Shown here piece by piece: positions 43,830 through 55,582 of a stretch of DNA of 64,000 nt. The DNA comes from Bimuria novae-zelandiae CBS 107.79. Its lineage: Eukaryota > Ascomycota > Dothideomycetes > Pleosporales > Didymosphaeriaceae. The notes beneath the pieces were generated by a model that saw nothing but the letters and a program-made list of their open reading frames with translations, searched no databases and was not told the DNA's origin. The translations under genes and the position numbers were made by a program. Where the stretch lies: the NCBI GenBank assembly GCA_010015655.1, contig ML976684.1, forward strand, positions 30,875 through 94,874. Direction: 5' to 3'. The first letter of the stretch is position 1; the number at the start of each line of letters is the position of its first letter.

Positions 43830-45702
43830 TTATTCTGCGTCCGTCACACAGCCGTGGCTCGCGTCCTTGACAAAGCGTGCGTACTTGAACAGCGTACCCT
43901 TCTGGTACTTGTACGGCGGCGCAACGTAATCCTTCTTCCTCTGCTCCATCTCCGCATCGCTGATGTTGACGTTGAGCAAGTTATCCTCCGCGTCGATTGT
44001 GATTTCGTCGCCGTCCTTTACGAGACCGATGGGTCCGCCTTCTTGCGCCTCAGGCACAATATGGCCGATGAGGAAGCCGTGGCTGCCGCCGCTGAAGCGG
44101 CCGTCGGTGATGAGGGCGACGTCCTGGCCGAGGCCGGCACCCATGATGGCGGAAGAGGGCTTCAGCATCTCAGGCATACCAGGACCACCCTTAGGACCTT
44201 CGTATCGAATGACAACGACGGTCTTTTCGCCCTTCTTGAACTCGCCGCGCTCGAGGCTCGCGATGAATTCATCCTCGGCGTTGTAACAGCGAGCCTTGCC
44301 GGTGAACTTTGTCCCCTCCTTGCCTGTGATCTTACCTACAGAACCACCAGGGGCGAGATTACCACGGAGGATCTGCAGGTGACCAGTCTTCTTGATGGGG
44401 TCGCTCAACGGTCTGAAAATCTTCTGGTCAGACGGGAAGTCATGGGCGTGCTCCAGGTTCTCCTTGAGCGTCTTGCCAGTGACGGTGATTGTGTCTCCAT
44501 CAATGAGGCCCTCCTTGAGAAGGAACTTGCATAGCGCGGGTGTGCCGCCGATGTCGTGGACGTCGGCCATGACGTACTTGCCCGAGGGCTTGAGGTCGGC
44601 GAGGAGCGGGATGCGGTCGCTGACGCTCTGAAAGTCGTCGATAGTGAGCTTGATTCCGACGGAATCGGCAATCGCGATCAAGTGCAGAACAGCGTTGGTT
44701 GAACCGCCGGTGATGCTAACAAGCACCATGGCGTTTTCGAGCGATTTCCTTGTAATGATGTCCTTGGGCCTGATGTCCTCCTTCAGCAGGTTCTTGATGG
44801 CACCTCCTGCCGCAAGGCATTCCAGTACCTTCGCCTTTGAGTTCGCAGTGTTCGACGATGAGCCGGGGAGGGTGAGACCCATGACTTCGATCGCCGTAGC
44901 CATTGTGTTCGCTGTATACATGCCACCACATGCGCCCTGGCCGTTGCAGGCATGCCGGATGATGTCGAAGCGCTGCTCCTCCGAGATGTCTCCCGTGATG
45001 AACTGTCCGTAGGCTTGGAAAGCGGAGACGATGTCGACCTGCTGCTTGTCCGCGGGCATAGACGAAGCGCAACCGGGCTGGATTGTGCCACCGTATACCA
45101 TGAGAGACGGTCTGTTCACCCTGCCCATGGCCATGATGACACCGGGCATGTTCTTGTCGCATCCCGGGATCGAGATGTTGGCATCGTACCACTGGCCGCC
45201 CATGACCGTCTCGATGGAGTCGGCAATGAGGTCGCGCGACTGCAGCGAGTAGCGCATGCCCTTGGTGCCCATGGAGATGCCGTCGCTGACACCGATGGTG
45301 TTGAACTGCATGCCCAGCAGCCCCGCGCGCTGCACGCCCTCCTTCACTTTGTTGTTCAGGTCCAGCAGGTGCATGTTGCACGGGTTGCCCGAGTACCACA
45401 CCGACGAGATGCCGACCTGGGCCTTGCCCATGTCCTGCTCCGTCATGCCTGTGGCGTAGAGCATGGCTTGCGAGGCGCCCTGCGACTTGGGCTGCGTGAT
45501 GCCGCGGGAGACCCAGTTGAGCTCATCGTCGTTTCTCGTCCAGCGGATGGCGGAGCTGGAGAGGGCTCGCCTGCGAACTGTTAACCACGAACGAGGGTAA
45601 AAGTGGGTGCCGAAGGCATTGAGCTTACGTCTGATACGACTGCAGACGGGACGAGCATCTTGAGCGCAGGAATCGCGCGCCAGAGCGTGCAAGAGAAGGC
45701 AT
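43830..45702 (-). CDS. ILV3: Dihydroxy-acid dehydratase, mitochondrial (Ilv3)
   Basis: Exon 1 (45629-45702) encodes an arginine/serine-rich mitochondrial presequence beginning [18 protein letters not shown]; a 58-bp intron (45571-45628) follows, then exon 2 (43830-45570). The 604-residue product dehydrates 2,3-dihydroxy-isovalerate and -methylvalerate to the 2-keto acids, the third common step to valine, leucine and isoleucine. Family motifs are clear: NPCNMH (Cys89), PGCDKNMPG (Cys162) and [12 protein letters not shown] (Cys239), the three cysteines that hold the Fe-S cluster, and [10 protein letters not shown] near the end. A start further upstream without the intron would give a different N-terminus but is less likely, because the spliced form gives a typical presequence. 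It is intact and strongly conserved. Confidence 0.96.
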
Positions 45703-46546
45703 GGTGGGCTGCCCGCTGCACTGAGGCTGACGGTGCGAATATGAATATAAATTATTCGAGCTCCCAGTAGCTGCTTCGGGGACGTTGGCGCGCTTCCGCT
45801 GAGAACGCCGCTGCCCGGTATCGGTCCGAGGCGTAAGCCACCATGGGTACACGTTCATTGGTTCACCAGAGCAACGCGACGAATATCAACTACACTATGC
45901 TTCTTAAATTTCATGCATCGCTCCTCGCTGGTCGTGTCACCCTCAGAAGCGTTGTGACCGTTGATAGATACACATCTACTGCGTAGCTTGTAGAGATGGA
46001 CCTCTCTGCCTCGTATTATCGCCGTGTTGCCGTCCCCGAGATCGACCATGAAGTAACAGCTATAGCAGCAACAGCTCTCTCCTGTTGAAGAGATATTGAA
46101 GAATTTGCTGAATGGTTCTCCATTCATCCTGAACCTTTCGTCTCTCAGAACACTCCTATATTCCTACTGGCGAAGGGTTACAGCACAGATTGATTCACGC
46201 TTTGCATGAAAGCAAGAAGACTGCATACTACAATACATACAATGGTAACATATTTGACCAACGTTGTCATGCGCTATAATTCGCTCACGGCTCGTATTCA
46301 ACATCCAAAGCCTTGTAGTGAAGCGTTGCCGGGCCTTCAATGACTACCAACTGTCCTGGCAACCGTCACTCGGGGGTGCTTCACTGCACCCACCAACTGT
46401 TTTCATTGAAGAGGTCGTTGACCTTTTTTTCGCGCCCACCAGCCGTCACAGCTTAGCTGGCAGCTTCTTTTAAGCGATTTAAAGTTCTTCCCACTTTCTT
46501 TTCAGAAACACTGAACCTACAGATCTCACGATCGCACAACTACGAA
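45703..46546. other. Intergenic, divergent promoter region
   Basis: 844 bp between the starts of the divergent dehydratase and GH17 genes. The short frames present do not show family features. Confidence 0.4.
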
Positions 46547-48482
46547 ATGATACTAGAGACAATCGTGCTGCTCTTGCAGCTGCTACTCCACACCGCCGCT
46601 GAAACTCCTGGACAAATATACACAGGCTTCTCCTACGGCGCCTTCTGGTCCGAGACTGAGCCGAAGCGCTACAAGGATTTCCTCCGTCAGTTTACGCTCG
46701 CTAAGAATCTGCCCAACGTCCCAGTTCCCTTCACTAGCGCACGCCTCTATCAGTCAGGTCAATGGCTCGCGCCTACTGAGCCTAGCGAGGCCTTCCAGGC
46801 TGCGATTGAGACGAACACTACCCTCCTCCTTGGGCTCTGGCTCCCTATCGAAAATGACCTTCAAGCTCTCGATAAAGCTTTCGATAAGTTTGGCCAGAAG
46901 TTGGCGGATCTCGTCATCGGTATTGCAGTCGGTAACGAGGATATCTACCGAGGTATGCGTAATTATTTTGTAAAATCCGAGCTTTACTAATTACCATGAT
47001 CTTGTAGGCAGCGAAGAATGTATCAAAGCAGAGGGGAAACCCTGTCCAATGACTGCGACAGCAGATACCGTCATGGGCGAAATCACGCGCGTTAAAGAGT
47101 TCCTTCAATCGAAGCCATGGTACAAGCTTTTCAAGAACCTGCCACCAATTGGTCACGCCGACACTGCTCGCAATGCCGCTCTCCAAAACGCAGATTTTGT
47201 GGGAGCCAACATCTTCCCGTTCTGGCACCACGATCCCGTCAACAAGGCGTGGGAGAGCTTCGAAAGCAGCCTCCAAAGTGTGAAGGAGCGCGCGGGGAAC
47301 AAGCGTGTTTGGATTACAGAGACAGGCTGGCCGTCCGCTGGTACCGACCCCATGGCGAATCTTGAAAACATGCAGAAGTATTGGTCAATCGTTGGCTGCT
47401 CCCTCCTTGGAAAGTATACGACCTTCTGGTTCGAGCTGGAGAAAGATACCCATGACATTGGCAACCTTGACTGGGGTATCATTGATGTCGATTCTCAGAA
47501 GCCTAAATTGAAGGACCTGAGCTGTCCCGGCCAACCCGGACCTCCTGCGCTGCCGTCAGCAAGCACAGATTCGAGTTCGAAAACTACAGATCCGTCGCCC
47601 GTGGCTCCTAGTGAGAAAACGTTTCTTCCGACCGTCAGCGCTCCTGTGCCAGAGAAGCCTTCAACCACCGTGCTAGACAACGAGTCCACTCCCGCACCAG
47701 TGGACGGCAGCACAACCCACGTCACCATAACTTCTACAGTTACTGTACAACCAACCCCCGGCAATGAAGCACCTTCCACCCAGGAAGACATTGTCCACAT
47801 TCACGTCACCGTCACCAGCTATGTCACCGTTGACGAGACAGTCCACTTGACGTCAATGTCGCAAACGTCTTCCTCGCGACCGGTCGTCTTTGTAACCGAA
47901 CCCACAGGTTGCATCACCATCTCGATCGATCCAGCAAGTGGCCAACGCGTCACCATCTCCAATCCACCTGTGAACGGCAAATGTCTAGCGCCTACCTATG
48001 CACCGCCCTCGAGTGCAAGCGCAGTGCTGCAGGATGCTACTGCGTCTCCCAAGCCCACGGTCTTTGTAACTGAGGCTACAGGCTGTATCACCGTTTCTAA
48101 AGATGCGAACGGGAAGGAGGTGACTGTGGCGTCGAACCCGCCTGTTGACAGGAAGTGTCCTCCCGCTACATATGTTCCGCCTTCTTCTAAGAAAAAGGTT
48201 ACTGTGATTGTGTCACCATCGTGAGTATTACCCCGGCATCTTTAATGCCTCCGTTTATATTAATGCATAAATAGGTCTGTGACGACTGCTGGATCGCCTC
48301 ACTCGTCTTCGATTATATCAACACCAAGTTCCTTGGTTCCACCCACTTCTCCTTTGTCCAAGCCGACATCTGTTTCTGGGTCTGCCTTGCCGGCTAGTAG
48401 TGCGCCGCCAAAGAGGGCGTGCAGGAGGAAGCGACACGCCGAGCCGCTGAGGAGCAAGTTCTGCGCAAATGGTCATTGCTAG
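46547..48482 (+). CDS. GH17 glucan endo-1,3-beta-glucosidase with Ser/Thr-rich tail
   Basis: Exons 46547-46952, 47008-48220 and 48275-48482 (introns 55 and 54 bp) give 608 residues. A signal peptide (MILETIVLLLQLLLHTAA) leads to a GH17 barrel. AVGNED near residue 131 holds the acid/base glutamate and WITETGWPS (Glu240) the nucleophile. Conserved ANIFPFWH and the closing FELEKDTHDIGNLDWGI are also seen. Members cut or remodel beta-1,3-glucan of the cell wall. After about residue 310 comes a long Ser/Thr/Pro-rich stalk. It includes two related units of about 45 residues, each with VFVTE-TGCIT and a cysteine before TY.PPSS. The last residues are basic and end FCANGHC, with no hydrophobic GPI signal, so attachment by GPI is not supported. 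Confidence 0.9.
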
Positions 48483-48777
48483 CACCAGTCTGGACCGAGT
48501 GTTTTCTGCGTACTTGATGAGCTGTATACCTTTCATTTCCCTTTTACCGCCAATGATGTTTTGTCAGACTAGTCAAGTGCGCTCCACGTTGTGCGTTCTT
48601 AGGCATCCCTTGGTTGTTGCGGTTCCACTTCCTCGTTATTCTAGCTAGACATGGAAGTGCAAAACATCTATAGCGAACTGTACAATACCCAGCGTTTGAG
48701 GTGTATACAGAATAATAGTAGCGTTCAGTTCTACCACCCCGCCTCGTGTCTTGATCCTCGACACCTGTATCACATCC

Positions 48778-50031
48778 TCATTCCAACCGACACCTATTCT
48801 CCTCCCCAATCGGACACTCCGGCTCCTCCCCCAGCAAATGCGCCTCCAGCCTCCTCCCCCTTGGCGCATCCATATCCCACCCACCCTTCTCAATCTCATC
48901 CTCAAAGTCCCCATGCAACCACACCACCTCTAGCGCGTCCAGTTTCCCCCTCACACTCGCAAACAACTCTGGCCACGAGCCCTGAGGATCAAGCCTTATG
49001 CGGTGCATCTTCAGCGTCCTGAGCGTCTGCGCATGCGCCAACAAAAACTCTGTCATGAACTCCTGCGACACACCCACCTGGTGAACCTCAAGGGTGCGCA
49101 GGTAAGGGAAGCTATCCTCCGACGGAAACACATCTTGTAACCTCAGCCCGGACCTCCCATGATCCACGCCCTCCCACCAACTCGACGAATGCAGCCACAG
49201 CTTCAGCTCCCTCAACCCGCTCACCTGCTCGAACACCGCTCTGACCTCACTCAGCGCTCTATTCGGCGCCGTAAGCACCAGCTCCAAATGCGTGAGATTC
49301 CGCAACCCGATCTCGTATCCTGGCAGCGCGGCGGACGTTTTCGCGGCGAAGAAAGCGAGGTTCTCGACGCGCAGGTGCGAGAGCGGGCGCGAAGCGCCGT
49401 GCGCCGCTAGCAGCGCGGTTTGCATCTCGTAGCGACCGGGGGATTGTATGGCCTGGCAGAGGCCGGCGCAGCGGGGACAGCCGTGTTTGGCTTTCCAGGG
49501 CTTGGGCCAGGGGTCGTGGGGGGAGGTGAGGAGCGTGCGCCGGGCATAGCCGTCGGCGGTGAAGGCGTTGGGGTGGGTGCCGCTGGTGATGATGTAGACG
49601 CCCTTTAGAGATGAGAAGCCGGAGAAGATGGTCTGGAGGAGGAAGACGCCGAGATTGGTGTTTGGCTCGGCTTGGTTGGGTGGTTCATTTTCTTCCGGGG
49701 TTTGTTGTATGGTGGTGCTGGGGAGATTGGGAGTTGGACTGCCGAGGACGTATTTCAGGTCGCGCATGCGGAGGTCTTTTAGGAATGCTCTTGCTTCGTA
49801 TTCAGAGCCCGTCGTGTTCCAGAGAAGATGTTTGACATAACGACCGCAATCCTTTTGAGATATGCTGGCCAGACGCTGCAAGCTTTGCAGCGAGGTGCGG
49901 AAATGCAGCCGTTCGAATAATTGCGGCAATCCTGTAGTAGCGAATTTGCGGGATACAAGGCGATACGAAGCTACATCTTGCCTATCTAGATGGCGCACAA
50001 TTGCTTCGTGAAGCTCTGTCGGAAGTTGCAT
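48778..50031 (-). CDS. F-box protein, 417 residues
   Basis: A single exon starts at ATG 50031. Residues 1-40 (LPTELHEAIVRHLDRQDVAS then YRLVSRKF) form an F-box, the part that binds Skp1 in SCF ubiquitin ligases. Such proteins choose substrates for ubiquitination in cytosol or nucleus. The remaining part has leucine-rich, LRR-like stretches (LRNLTHLELVLTA, LRELKLWLH, LRTLEVHQVGVS, LRTLKMHRIRLD) that may bind the target, a pattern common in large fungal F-box families. A cysteine pair lies in the middle (GCPRCAGLC). The substrate is unknown. The 3' end lies about 295 bp from the end of the GH17 gene, tail to tail. Confidence 0.85.
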   Translation of the reverse strand: MQLPTELHEAIVRHLDRQDVASYRLVSRKFATTGLPQLFERLHFRTSLQSLQRLASISQKDCGRYVKHLLWNTTGSEYEARAFLKDLRMRDLKYVLGSPTPNLPSTTIQQTPEENEPPNQAEPNTNLGVFLLQTIFSGFSSLKGVYIITSGTHPNAFTADGYARRTLLTSPHDPWPKPWKAKHGCPRCAGLCQAIQSPGRYEMQTALLAAHGASRPLSHLRVENLAFFAAKTSAALPGYEIGLRNLTHLELVLTAPNRALSEVRAVFEQVSGLRELKLWLHSSSWWEGVDHGRSGLRLQDVFPSEDSFPYLRTLEVHQVGVSQEFMTEFLLAHAQTLRTLKMHRIRLDPQGSWPELFASVRGKLDALEVVWLHGDFEDEIEKGGWDMDAPRGRRLEAHLLGEEPECPIGEENRCRLE

Positions 50032-51013
50032 TTTCTAATGGATCGCTATAGATCCCTTGAAAGTAGTGTTGAACTATTCGATCAGAGTTGTTGGGAGGGG
50101 AGCGGTGAACTATGAAAGTACCTCCACCGCTCCACCTTACCTAATACTGCAATTTATAGTCACATATTTGACGCTGACTCAAGACGCTGTCAAGTCAAGC
50201 TTCTGACGCTGTGAGGTCGTAAATCGGTTGGTAAGAGGCCTCGCCTTTCGGCGTAAGCGAGAAGTAAATATTTTCTGCATCGTTTGTATGCCAGAAGAGG
50301 CAAGTGCCTAGGGCGTTTAACCAATGGCGTAAGGCTCCACGCATGCATGCTACAGGACATCGTGGGAAGGTTAAAAAGCGAATAGGGTAAAGCGGACGTG
50401 TATCCCGCGCAATAATTCGTGGGGTATGAGACCAAAGTGGCCGCAGGTAGTGCTTACGTACAAAACAACAGTGACACCGAGCCTCACGGCCCATCGTGAT
50501 AACACTCTAGTTGAAGTGGGCTCTCGAATTGAAGGCTGAATCGGTAGCTTGGATGCCGAGGGATGTTCGGATCGGATGTGTCCGCCGAGGTACCTTTCGT
50601 GAAAGAGGAAAATACGCGATGCGCTGGCAGCCACGTCTCGTCTTCTCCACCTGCCAAATGCACGAAGCGTCAACATCCCTGGTCGCACCTAAGCAACAGC
50701 AAATTTTCGAGTGAACATGTTACACCGCCAGATCATACCCAAGGAGTAACGTAGGGATGTCCGAATGGTGTAATTTCCACGCAACCTCCGACCCATTGTG
50801 GTGATGCAATCTTGTCGAACACAATAGCGTTCGAGAAGGAACTTGCTTTATTCTGCTTTCGTAAAATGTGATGCTGAGAAGACACTTGAAAGGTCTTTAC
50901 CGCCGAGGCCGCTCTTGAGGAAGCCGAAAGCACATTACCCTTCCGTGACTCAAACAGCATGCCTCATCATCTCGTTGAGATTTGCTGGCACGGGCTTGCG
51001 GTGAGATAAAGCT
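50032..51013. other. Intergenic region
   Basis: About 980 bp between the start of the F-box gene and the end of the diflavin reductase gene. Several frames of 60-105 codons overlap in conflicting directions; none has a family signature, so nothing is called. Confidence 0.4.
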
Positions 51014-53121
51014 CTACCAGGTCTCCTGCTTGTATCGACCGCTCTTTTCCATAGCAACAAGATACGCTTCAGCTTGCTCTCGCTCCATACTCCCATGACT
51101 TTGGAATGCTTCAATGAGCGCCTCACGTATTGCCTGAGGCATCTTGCCCGACGAGCCGCATATATACGCGATTCCGTTTCGCCTTGTAAGCGCCTCGTAA
51201 ACGCGAGCACTTTGTTTCCGAATAAGGTCTTGCACGTAAACCTTCTGCCGCTGTTTCACATCAGCAAGCCATCGCCCACCATTGTATCAGCGGAGTACTT
51301 ACCTGATCCCTCGAAAACGCAACAAAAACGTCCAACGGCACGCCTTCCTTCTTGAGCTGCTCCCACTCGTCCTTGAAGAAGTAGTCCGATTCCGCGTTAC
51401 GGCATCCAAAGAAGAGGGTGTCTCTCGCCCCTTCCTCACTAGGCGCTGTGAACTTTGCCTCTTCCCTCCATAGCTTTCGCTGATACGCCAACGCTCGCAT
51501 GGGTGCTACTCCCGTTCCTGGACCGACCATCACCACAGGTCGCTCCATCTCCGCCTTCGTGACGCCCAAACCGCCCTTTTGCAATGTGACCTTGATGCAT
51601 TGCCCCGGTCTCAGCGCCGCGACATATCTCGTACACACGCCTTGCCGTATTCGCTTGATCACTGTGCGATACTTGACGATCGCGATCAACAGCTCGATCC
51701 TTGTTCGGTTTTCCGTTTCAGCGGTGGGATTGAGAGCGGAGGCGATGCTGAATTGGCGACCGCGTATAGCTGGGATGATGCTGCATATGCGCTGCCATGG
51801 AATCTTGACTGTTTCGAATTCTTGTAGAACTTCAAGAATGCTGCGCCGCGGACGTGTGGTGTAGTCGTACAGCTCGTCAATGTATTCTGGATTCGTAAAT
51901 TCTAATAATCGGTCTCTCTGGAACTCGTCCGTGGTGAAGTGCGCGAGCTGAGCGAAGAACGAACGGCGCGGGATGCTCATAATGTCGAGGTGGTTGGTGA
52001 GCAGGGTTCGAAGCGTCAGTGGCGTTGTGGGTGTTGTATGCGAAATTGGGGGATACGGATTTGAAGCGGTTGAAGGTGATGCCGGAGCGAAGCGTAGTGG
52101 TGTATCAGCGATAGAAGTCCAGTTCATGACAGAGAGAAATTCTTTTACGTCGACCGGGAAATTCTTTGGATATATAGTCAGGACGTCTCCAGGGACGTAA
52201 GGATGATAAGAAGGTATGTCAAAGGCTAGATGGCGGACGTCCTGCCAATGGGTCTCTGGCGTAAGGCGGTCATTGAATCTGATCTTGGCTGCGAGACCAC
52301 CTGGTATGTCTAATGGATCATCTGGGGGAACGTCTTCTGCGACATTGCGACTAGATGCCGTGTCATTGTTATTTTGTTTTTGATTGACAGCTTCCGCGAA
52401 CTCGAGGAGCCATTTTGGTTCAAGTAAGACATCGTCTGGTATGGGAGCGACCCCTTCCGGCAAAGGGTGTCTTTCAAGCAAGCAATGTTTAAGGCTGGTC
52501 GACCAAGGTAGAAAGGAGCCATCGATACTACGCTCTGTCAGATAACGGGCCTAGTAGTGTCTGACCGAAACAGGCATCACCAAGCAACACAATTTCGGTT
52601 CACGTGACGTACCCTGCAGGATGTTGTTCATCTGATTCTCCCCGGTCACATATCGGTTGTGCACCCAGCTGGATCAGGCGATTATAGAGCTTTCGATGCG
52701 CCCAGTTGAACCTTGAAGATCAGGGCCTGCATTATATATAGCAGCCATCTCTACTCACTTGGGATATGATGTATCGCCGAGACCAAACGACGCAAACCAA
52801 ACGTGCTGCAAGCAACCGGGCCGAAGCCGGGCGTTGCGAAGAGCTCTCCAGAAATTCTGACTATTCGCAGGAAGCTCGCCTTGTCCAGTGGTGGAAATCG
52901 AAATGAGAACAACGGAATGCTGAAGCAATTGTTTCTGCCACAAGGGTTAGACTTGTAGAGGTAGTAGCTGCAATGGTGCATACAAGATTGATTGCATTCA
53001 ACTCAGCGACTTCAGTATCAAATCGCAAACGTTCAGTAATCCTTCCGAGCTCTTCCGCAACATCCTGTGCATTCCCCGTCTCGGAGCCATAGACGACCAG
53101 GGCGCGGCGCGCTTCGGTCAT
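51014..53121 (-). CDS. TAH18: NADPH-dependent diflavin oxidoreductase Tah18
   Basis: Five exons (52984-53121, 52759-52934, 52613-52711, 51303-52527, 51014-51250) joined by introns of 47-85 bp in phase give 624 residues. The N-terminal flavodoxin domain has VVYGSETGNAQDVAEEL, then ISTTGQGELPAN and FGLGDTSYPK for FMN. The FAD domain follows, with RQFSIASA. The NADPH domain has VGPGTGVAPMRAL, FFGCRN, AFSRDQ and ICGSSGKMP, and the conserved C-terminus YLVAMEKSGRYKQETW ends in an aromatic residue. The enzyme passes electrons from NADPH through FAD and FMN to Dre2 in cytosolic iron-sulfur protein assembly. The start at 53121 is the first ATG in frame. No lesion is visible. Confidence 0.95.
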
Positions 53122-53846
53122 TGTATACAATCGGGTGGTAGCGAAATGGGATTCACGGATGGTGCTGGTCTAGTTTCGAGTCCAAGTACCGGTTCTCAAG
53201 CGAAGGGGCTCCACCACGGCAAGCCGAACATCGGCGTATCCTTTGCAGGATGACGCAGACGCAGAAGAGGGTCACCTAGCGTCTGGGGAAAGGGCCGGCA
53301 GCCGCTGTGAATTCGCATGGTGTCATTCCAACGGCCTTGGGTGGCGCCGGACAGAAGTCGCTGATCTGTGGCGCGCATCCAGCTGTTCGCTTAGTCAAGA
53401 GCCCTCCCCTTTGCTCACCACCTGCAAGTGAGAGAGAGGGCACGTGAGAGGAGGTCCGTCCGAGTCCATGACGGTCGTCATTGCCCCTTTTTCGAGTGGC
53501 TGCTGCCTGTCCACGAGTTTTACCTTCCAGGGATGCCTCTCTGCAGGAAAGGCGCTCGCTTAACGCTCCTGAACAGGGAAGGCGCCCCAGGACAAGCACC
53601 CGTGCGCTTCTCCCCTAACTAAGTTAAATATTTGACTGCACGGCGTCCCCAAGTTTCATCACCACCCACAGAACAAGTCCACGGTCCACCAAACACACGC
53701 TTTTCTCACCCCGGGCTTTTAGCTACCCTAAACAACCACCCCCCTCTGTCAAGAAAGTTCCACCTCGCAGGCGGTCCCGACAACACCAGTTTCTCCTCAA
53801 CAACAACACGCAGTCTCTCCGTGTCCTTAATCACCAGAACGTCAAC
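53122..53846. other. Divergent promoter region
   Basis: 725 bp between the divergent Tah18 and RRM-protein genes. It includes pyrimidine-rich leader sequence before 53847; the frames here are not supported as genes. Confidence 0.4.
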
Positions 53847-55160
53847 ATGTCTACTTCTGTCGACAACCTCACCGCCCAGATGGCTACTACTTCCCTCGAG
53901 AACACCAACGAGCCCGCTGCCACCCAGCCCACAGCCGCCGAGAACGAGGCTGTCCTGGCCAGCGCCGCCGAGGGTAGGCGCCTCTACATTGGAAACCTCG
54001 CATATGCGACCACCGAGGGGGAGTTGAAGGACTTCTTCAAGGACTATCTTGTGTAAGTGGACCCGATTGTCGTATGACGTAGTCACCATCATTCTCGGAT
54101 AGATGACATGGTCCAACAATGCGCAGAGCTAACAATGCGCAGTGAGTCCGTTACCATCCCTACCAACCCTCGCACCTCCCGCCCCGTCGGCTACGCCTTC
54201 GTCGCTCTCTCGACCCCTTCCGAGGCCGAGCGCGCCATTGCTGAGCTTAATGGCAAGGCCATTCTCGAGCGCAAGGTCTCGATCCAGCTTGCCCGCACCC
54301 CCGAGGCACACGCTGAGGGCAACGGTAGCGGCGCGGAGGGTGCTAGCGGCGGCGAGCACCGTCGTCGTGCATCCACCCGCGGACGTGGACGCGGACGTGG
54401 TCGTGGTGGCCGTGGTGCTGGACGCGGTGGACGCGGCGGCGTAAGTCTGATTCATATCGAGAGCGTTAGCATTCACTAACTGTTTCGCAGAAGGCCGACG
54501 GCGCTGACGGTGCCGAGCAAGTTGAGCTCGTCGATGCTGCCCCTGCCGAAAGCACTCCTACCAACGTTCCCGGACAAGTTGTAGGACTCACTGAGACTAC
54601 AAACGAGTCTCTCACCGCTGACAAGGCCGACAAGAAGACCGGTCCCCGTGAACGCAAGCAGCGCGGTCCTCCCGAGGACGGTGTCCCTTCAAAGACTAAG
54701 GTCATGGTTGCCAACCTGCCATATGACCTCAAGGAAGGCCGCGTACGTACATCTAGTCTTGTCATATAACGGCCACGCTAACAATTAGCAGCTCCTCGAA
54801 ATCTTCAAGGACTACTCGCCCGTCAACGCTAAGATCGCCCTCCGCCCCATCCCTCGTTTCATGGTCAAGAAGCTCCAGGCTCGCGGCGAGCCTCGCAAGG
54901 GCCGTGGTTTCGGCTTTGTCACCCTCGGTTCCGAAGAGCTTCAGCAGAAGGCTTGCAACGAGATGAACGGCAAGGAGATTGAGGGCCGTGAAATTGCCGT
55001 CAAGGTCGCCATCGACTCTCCCGGCAAGGAGGATGACCACATGGAGGCTCCCGCCGAGGGCGAGGCTGCGGCCACCGCTACCGCTGGAGATGCTGCCGCA
55101 GCCCCCGCTGAGTCCACGGAGACCCCTGCTGGTGCCGTTCCCGAGCCCACCGCCGCTTAG
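53847..55160 (+). CDS. RRM-RGG-RRM RNA-binding protein (Sbp1-like)
   Basis: Exons 53847-54052, 54143-54440, 54491-54742 and 54792-55160 give 374 residues. The first RRM starts RRLYIGNLAYATTEGELKDF (RNP2-like) and continues over the first intron to GYAFVAL (RNP1). Next is an RGG box of arginine/glycine repeats. The second RRM has VMVANLPYDLKEGR (RNP2) and GRGFGFVTL (RNP1). An alanine/glutamate/proline-rich tail ends the protein. The order RRM-RGG-RRM is that of yeast Sbp1, a single-strand-nucleic-acid-binding protein that can repress translation and promote decapping; the match here is by architecture. The last intron ends TTAGCAG, a tandem acceptor that could add or omit one glutamine. The first intron has a doubled acceptor. 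Confidence 0.9.
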
Positions 55161-55582
55161 AATCCGACGGTTGGAGGTCCTCGGGTTCCCATGATCGCCG
55201 TTTGAATACCGTGATCGACGCTCACTTGACGCGTTTGTGTATGGAAGTCCGGAGTTATATATTATCATACCAAGGCATCTAGTCGTCGGTTTACTTATCT
55301 CGTCATTATCATGGTTAGGAAAAGTGAGTCGGAGTCATCACGGCGGTATGGCTGGGCCAGTTCTGTGAGCATGTTTACTAAACTTTGCAATATCCTCAGA
55401 TACTTGCACCTTAGTCTAGCATTTTGCAAATGGAAGGACTGGGGAATCCGTTGAGTTTTTCTCGTTGTAATGACCGTCATGTATGTATCACTAGGTATGG
55501 ATGAATCATGATGACGACTTTGACGAGCAAGATCAGTTTGCATTGTATGCGCGTGAGTGTACTGTTGCTCGGACTGGTCACC
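55161..55582. other. Short intergenic region
   Basis: About 420 bp between two gene ends that face each other. Nothing recognised. Confidence 0.35.

Noticed and set aside
44716..45584. Long antisense and off-frame open frames across the dihydroxy-acid dehydratase gene
   Set aside because: They are shadows of a GC-rich, strongly conserved gene on the minus strand.
43830..45628. Unspliced start of the dehydratase gene
   Set aside because: The spliced form gives a better mitochondrial presequence and proper intron ends.
48651..49022. Proline/serine-rich frame overlapping the F-box gene
   Set aside because: It is antisense to the end of the F-box coding region and has no family signature.
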